Assembly (NCBI GenBank): GCA_014382705.1
Contig: JACNJE010000054.1
Coordinates: 1 to 34,547 of the forward strand
DNA length: 34,547 nt
Reading direction: 5' to 3'
Source of the DNA: Verrucomicrobiota bacterium
Lineage (GTDB): Bacteria; Verrucomicrobiota; Verrucomicrobiia; Limisphaerales; UBA1096
Shown: positions 31,982 through 34,547 of the stretch, piece after piece
How positions within the stretch are numbered: the stretch's first letter is position 1
Layout of the letters: the number at the start of each line of letters is the position of its first letter
Notes under the pieces: generated by a model
What the model saw: the letters and a program-made list of their open reading frames with translations, nothing else
Told to the model about the DNA's origin: nothing
The model's database searches: none
Translations under genes and position numbers: made by a program

Positions 31982-34474
31982 ATGAAACTTTTTTTCACGC
32001 TTATCGTTTGCGCCACGGCGGCATCAGGCCTGAATGCCACCGAACTCGTCTGTCGATTGGTGGATTCCCAAACCGGACGACCCCTGGCCGCCCGGGTTTA
32101 CATCGAGAACAACCGGGGCGAATGGTTCTTCGTGGAATCCAACGCCCCGGAAGGTTCGGCTGTGCTCTACGACAAGACGAACTGGTTCCAGAAGGAGTCG
32201 TTTGAGAAACACACGACTGTCTCGGCGCACCCCTTCCGGGCCGACCTCCCGCCAGGCGACTACACGATCACGGTCGAGCGCGGCAAGGAGTACTTCACCG
32301 AAACCCAGTCGCTGTCGCTTGGCCAAGCGGGTGTGCAAATCGAAATCCGGCTGCGCCGCTGGATCGATCTGGCCAAGCGCGGGTGGTTCTCCGGCGACAC
32401 CCACCTCCACCGCACGCTGCAGGAACTGCCCAACGTCATACAAGCCGAGGATCTCAATGTCGCAATGCCGCTCACATACTGGGTGACCAAGTCCGGCACC
32501 CCACCGACGAGCGGCGACAAAAACATGGGCGGCGAGATTCCGGACGAGTTGATCACGGTCGATCCCACACACGTCATTTGGCCGCGTAACACGGAGTATG
32601 AAATATTCTCGGTTGGCCCGAAACGGCACACCCTTGGGGCGCTGTTTTTTCTGAACCACAAGTCGGTGTTCAACGAGGGCGTGCCGCCGTGGGGGCCGCT
32701 GGCCAGACGCGCCCGCGCGGAGGGGACGATATTCGACATGGACAAGCTCGACTGGCCGTTCTCGATGACCCTCCCACACAGTACCGGGGCGCGCCTTTAC
32801 GAGTTGGCCAACAACCATCTGTGGCGCACAAAGTTCGCCTACACGAAGTGGAACTCCCGCGCTCCGGGCTTTCTCCAACCCCCGGCCGGCAACACCACCG
32901 GCAACGAGGAGGAATGGATCAACTACACGCTCGGGCAGTATTACACGCTGCTCAACGCCGGGTTCGACCTCGTGCCCACCGCCGGGTCAGCCAACGGCGT
33001 GCATCCCGTGCCGGCCGGGTTCAGCCGCGTGTACGTGCATTTGCCGGACGGGTTCAGCTACGAAGGATGGCTCGCCGGCTTGAAGCGCGGCCGCAGCTTC
33101 GTCACCACCGGCCCGATGTTGTTCGCGACAGCAAATGGCCAACAGCCAGGCGTAAAAATCGGGCTCCCCCCGAACGGCGCCGAAGTGGTCGTCGCCGGCG
33201 AGGTCGTCAGTGAAAAGCCGGTTGCCTTTCTTGAACTCGTCGTCAATGGCCGGCCGGTTCTGAAGGTTCACTCCCGGCCAGAGACCGCGCCTTCCGGGGC
33301 GCGCCGGATGGCCTTCTCTGCCACGCTGCCGATCAAAACCAGCGGATGGATTGCCGTTCGCTGTTACGAGGAACGCCCCGGCGGACGGCTGCGCTTCGCG
33401 CACACCGGCCAATGGATGGTGAACGTTCCCGGCAAGCCACTCCTCCCATCGCCAGAGGAAAAGGAGTACCTAGTCGATCGCGTGCAGACGGAGATCGACC
33501 GCAGCGAAGGCGTCATCTCAGCGGAGGCGTTGGCCGAATACAACGCCGCCCTCGCGCACTACCAAAACCTTGCAACAAGCAACCCGCTCACCCCCGAGGC
33601 TCGAGCGCCCAAGCGCGACAGCGAACTCGAGCGCTGGCTCGAGAACATGGTCATCCACCACCGGTACACGCCACACGAGGTGCGCGCCGCCACCGGCCTG
33701 CCGTTGGCCAAGGTGCGGGAACAATTTGCCAGTCGAAACCTCCCCGGCGAGCGCTTGGCCAAGCGAACCGCAGATGCACCGTTGAAAGTGCTGCCGTACC
33801 CCGGCGGACGCCACCCGCGCATCGGGTTCCTCGACGGTGCGCTCGTGCCCCAGCGCGACAGCAAGGTCAGCATCTTCGCCCCGTGGGATCCGCACAGCTA
33901 CGCCGTGGTCGATGTCCCGGAAGCCATCTGGTCCAACCTTGGCCTGACCTACCTCGCCCACACGCACATCCCGACCATCTGGGATAAACAGGGCAAAAAA
34001 CTCGAGCCGCTCGAGTGGACACCCAATCCCGACGGCTCACTCAGCCTGCTGCGCCCGTTACCCAACGGCATCGTGTTCGGCAGCCGGGTGGCCCCCGGCA
34101 AAAAGATCGTCAAGATGAAGCTTTGGATTCGCAACGGATCACCTGAGCCACTCACCGGGCTGCGGGCGCAGGTGTGCGTGATGCTCAAGGGCTTGTCTGG
34201 CTTTAATCAACGCATCCGTGCCAACAAAATAATAGACGGCAACTGGGTGGCCTGCCGTGATAGCGACGGCCAGCGATGGATCATCACCGGCTGGGAGCCG
34301 ATCCACCGGCCGTGGGAAAACCCGCCCGTACCCTGCCTCCACGCCGACCCCTCCTTCGCCGACTGCCCCCCAGGCAAAACGGTCGAAGCCAACGGCATTC
34401 TCGCCTTCCACGAAGGCCCCGATGTGAAGCAGCGAATCCGCAAATTGAGAGCAACCCATTTTCCCGACCGTTAG
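31982..34474 (+). CDS. Secreted CehA/McbA-type metallohydrolase-domain protein
   Basis: 830 residues from ATG 31982, with a signal peptide (MKLFFTLIVCATAASGLNA). An N-terminal carboxypeptidase-regulatory-like strand domain (about 22-125, DSQTGRPLAARVYIENN, LPPGDYTITVERG) precedes a PHP-like domain that opens with GWFSGDTHLHRT (H141, H143) and continues through PHSTGARLYEL, FDLVPTAGSANGVHP and GRSFVTTGPML, as in CehA/McbA proteins. From about residue 490 there is a charged helical stretch, then a C-terminal strand-rich domain (IGFLDGALVPQRDSKVSIFA to the end) that I do not recognise. It is probably a periplasmic metal-dependent phosphoesterase or related hydrolase. Third gene of the thioredoxin-like/glpK operon (3-base spacing). 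It carries the palindrome as SLGQAG, ERLAKRT, PLAKVR and the half-site DLAKRG. Confidence 0.82.
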   Translation: MKLFFTLIVCATAASGLNATELVCRLVDSQTGRPLAARVYIENNRGEWFFVESNAPEGSAVLYDKTNWFQKESFEKHTTVSAHPFRADLPPGDYTITVERGKEYFTETQSLSLGQAGVQIEIRLRRWIDLAKRGWFSGDTHLHRTLQELPNVIQAEDLNVAMPLTYWVTKSGTPPTSGDKNMGGEIPDELITVDPTHVIWPRNTEYEIFSVGPKRHTLGALFFLNHKSVFNEGVPPWGPLARRARAEGTIFDMDKLDWPFSMTLPHSTGARLYELANNHLWRTKFAYTKWNSRAPGFLQPPAGNTTGNEEEWINYTLGQYYTLLNAGFDLVPTAGSANGVHPVPAGFSRVYVHLPDGFSYEGWLAGLKRGRSFVTTGPMLFATANGQQPGVKIGLPPNGAEVVVAGEVVSEKPVAFLELVVNGRPVLKVHSRPETAPSGARRMAFSATLPIKTSGWIAVRCYEERPGGRLRFAHTGQWMVNVPGKPLLPSPEEKEYLVDRVQTEIDRSEGVISAEALAEYNAALAHYQNLATSNPLTPEARAPKRDSELERWLENMVIHHRYTPHEVRAATGLPLAKVREQFASRNLPGERLAKRTADAPLKVLPYPGGRHPRIGFLDGALVPQRDSKVSIFAPWDPHSYAVVDVPEAIWSNLGLTYLAHTHIPTIWDKQGKKLEPLEWTPNPDGSLSLLRPLPNGIVFGSRVAPGKKIVKMKLWIRNGSPEPLTGLRAQVCVMLKGLSGFNQRIRANKIIDGNWVACRDSDGQRWIITGWEPIHRPWENPPVPCLHADPSFADCPPGKTVEANGILAFHEGPDVKQRIRKLRATHFPDR

Positions 34475-34547
34475 CCAATCCGGTTGGTTTATGGTTCTTC
34501 GACACTTTCAGTGGGTGGAGAGTTGTGGGACTTTCAGTTTGCCAGCT
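34475..34547. other. Non-coding right end, nothing recognised
   Basis: 73 bases after the last stop. A weak inverted repeat CCAATCCGGTTGG starts two bases after the stop, but it lacks a U-tract. No gene start or palindrome-family member is seen. Confidence 0.5.

Larger units (their letters stand above)
1550..33762. repeat. Highly iterated palindrome family, consensus CGCTTGGCCAAGCG
   Basis: Dispersed over the whole window, in and between genes. Core TTGGCCAA starts (hand scan): 319, 1550, 2970, 3518, 3818, 4368, 4619, 6053, 6516, 6599, 7651, 7774, 9255, 9764, 10189, 10408, 10944, 11403, 11519, 12357, 13404, 13583, 15075, 15210, 15632, 15997, 18022, 18787, 19255, 21381, 23110, 23244, 25790, 25879, 26162, 27978, 28071, 28141, 29694, 30570, 30953, 31188, 31242, 32319, 32804, 33704, 33755. 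About 21 of these are perfect GCTTGGCCAAGC. Many more half-sites (GGCCAAGCG) occur. In coding regions the reading is nearly always CTT-GGC-CAA-GCG (L-G-Q-A) or TTG-GCC-AAG-CG (L-A-K-R). Units sometimes repeat with a 12-base period. Confidence 0.95.

Noticed and set aside
1..34547. CRISPR array suggested by many identical short repeats
   Set aside because: Repeats are dispersed at irregular distances of hundreds to thousands of bases, lie mostly inside coding sequence, and there are no spacers or cas genes.
1..34547. tRNA, rRNA or riboswitch genes
   Set aside because: I looked for conserved tRNA arm sequences and long gene-free stretches; every gap is under about 130 bases and none shows such features.

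Overview
The window is about 34.5 kb of GC-rich, densely packed bacterial DNA. I read it as a member of the Verrucomicrobiota, with a planctomycete-like relative as the alternative. The reasons are the mix of secreted sulfatases, a PQQ-type beta-propeller protein, a Tat-exported Gfo/Idh/MocA oxidoreductase, LamG/lamin-tail proteins, CehA/McbA-type proteins, and a short C-terminal module ending in F-Y-R/Q on three secreted proteins. No rRNA, tRNA, CRISPR array, transposase or integrase gene was seen.

Layout. (1) 1-1454, minus: 5' part of a secreted PQQ-like beta-propeller protein. (2) 1569-6506, plus: a catabolic run of acetyl-xylan-esterase-like hydrolase, SolA-like flavin amine oxidase, sulfatase and small membrane protein. 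(3) 6529-7718, minus: exported YdjC/ChbG-like deacetylase and a short gene or gene remnant. (4) 7834-9234, plus: Tat-exported Gfo/Idh/MocA protein. (5) 13840-9241, minus operon: kexin-like subtilase, RidA-MobA fusion, ApbE flavin transferase. (6) 13919-15550, plus: a conserved small protein and mnmE (tRNA modification GTPase). (7) 15661-23235, plus: a nine-gene Mrp-type cation/proton antiporter operon with order E-F-G-(A C-terminus + B fusion)-C-D-D-small protein-D/L. (8) 23335-27525, plus: a 1396-residue secreted LamG and lamin-tail protein. (9) 29618-27522, minus: sulfatase, then a LOG-family nucleotide hydrolase. (10) 29721-34474, plus operon: secreted thioredoxin-like protein, glycerol kinase, secreted CehA/McbA-type protein. 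Genes commonly overlap by 1-14 bases, with GTG or TTG starts at several junctions, so translational coupling appears to be the normal mode here.

The outstanding feature is not a gene. The palindrome CGCTTGGCCAAGCG and its degenerate forms are scattered throughout. By hand I count about 47 copies of the 8-base core TTGGCCAA and about 21 perfect copies of the 12-mer GCTTGGCCAAGC, where chance predicts less than one of either. Copies lie in gaps and, mostly, inside genes, where they are translated almost always as L-G-Q-A or L-A-K-R in unrelated proteins: signal peptides, loops, linkers and termini, but also cores of housekeeping enzymes such as MnmE and GlpK. This resembles the HIP1 phenomenon of cyanobacteria with a different sequence, and I know of no description of this motif. 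Other points worth a look are the RidA-MobA fusion lacking the RidA arginine, a REP-like hairpin inside the 5' end of apbE, the split Mrp architecture with an uncharacterised 94-residue partner, a sulfatase whose active-site motif lacks proline, and a lower-GC lamin-tail block at the end of the LamG protein.
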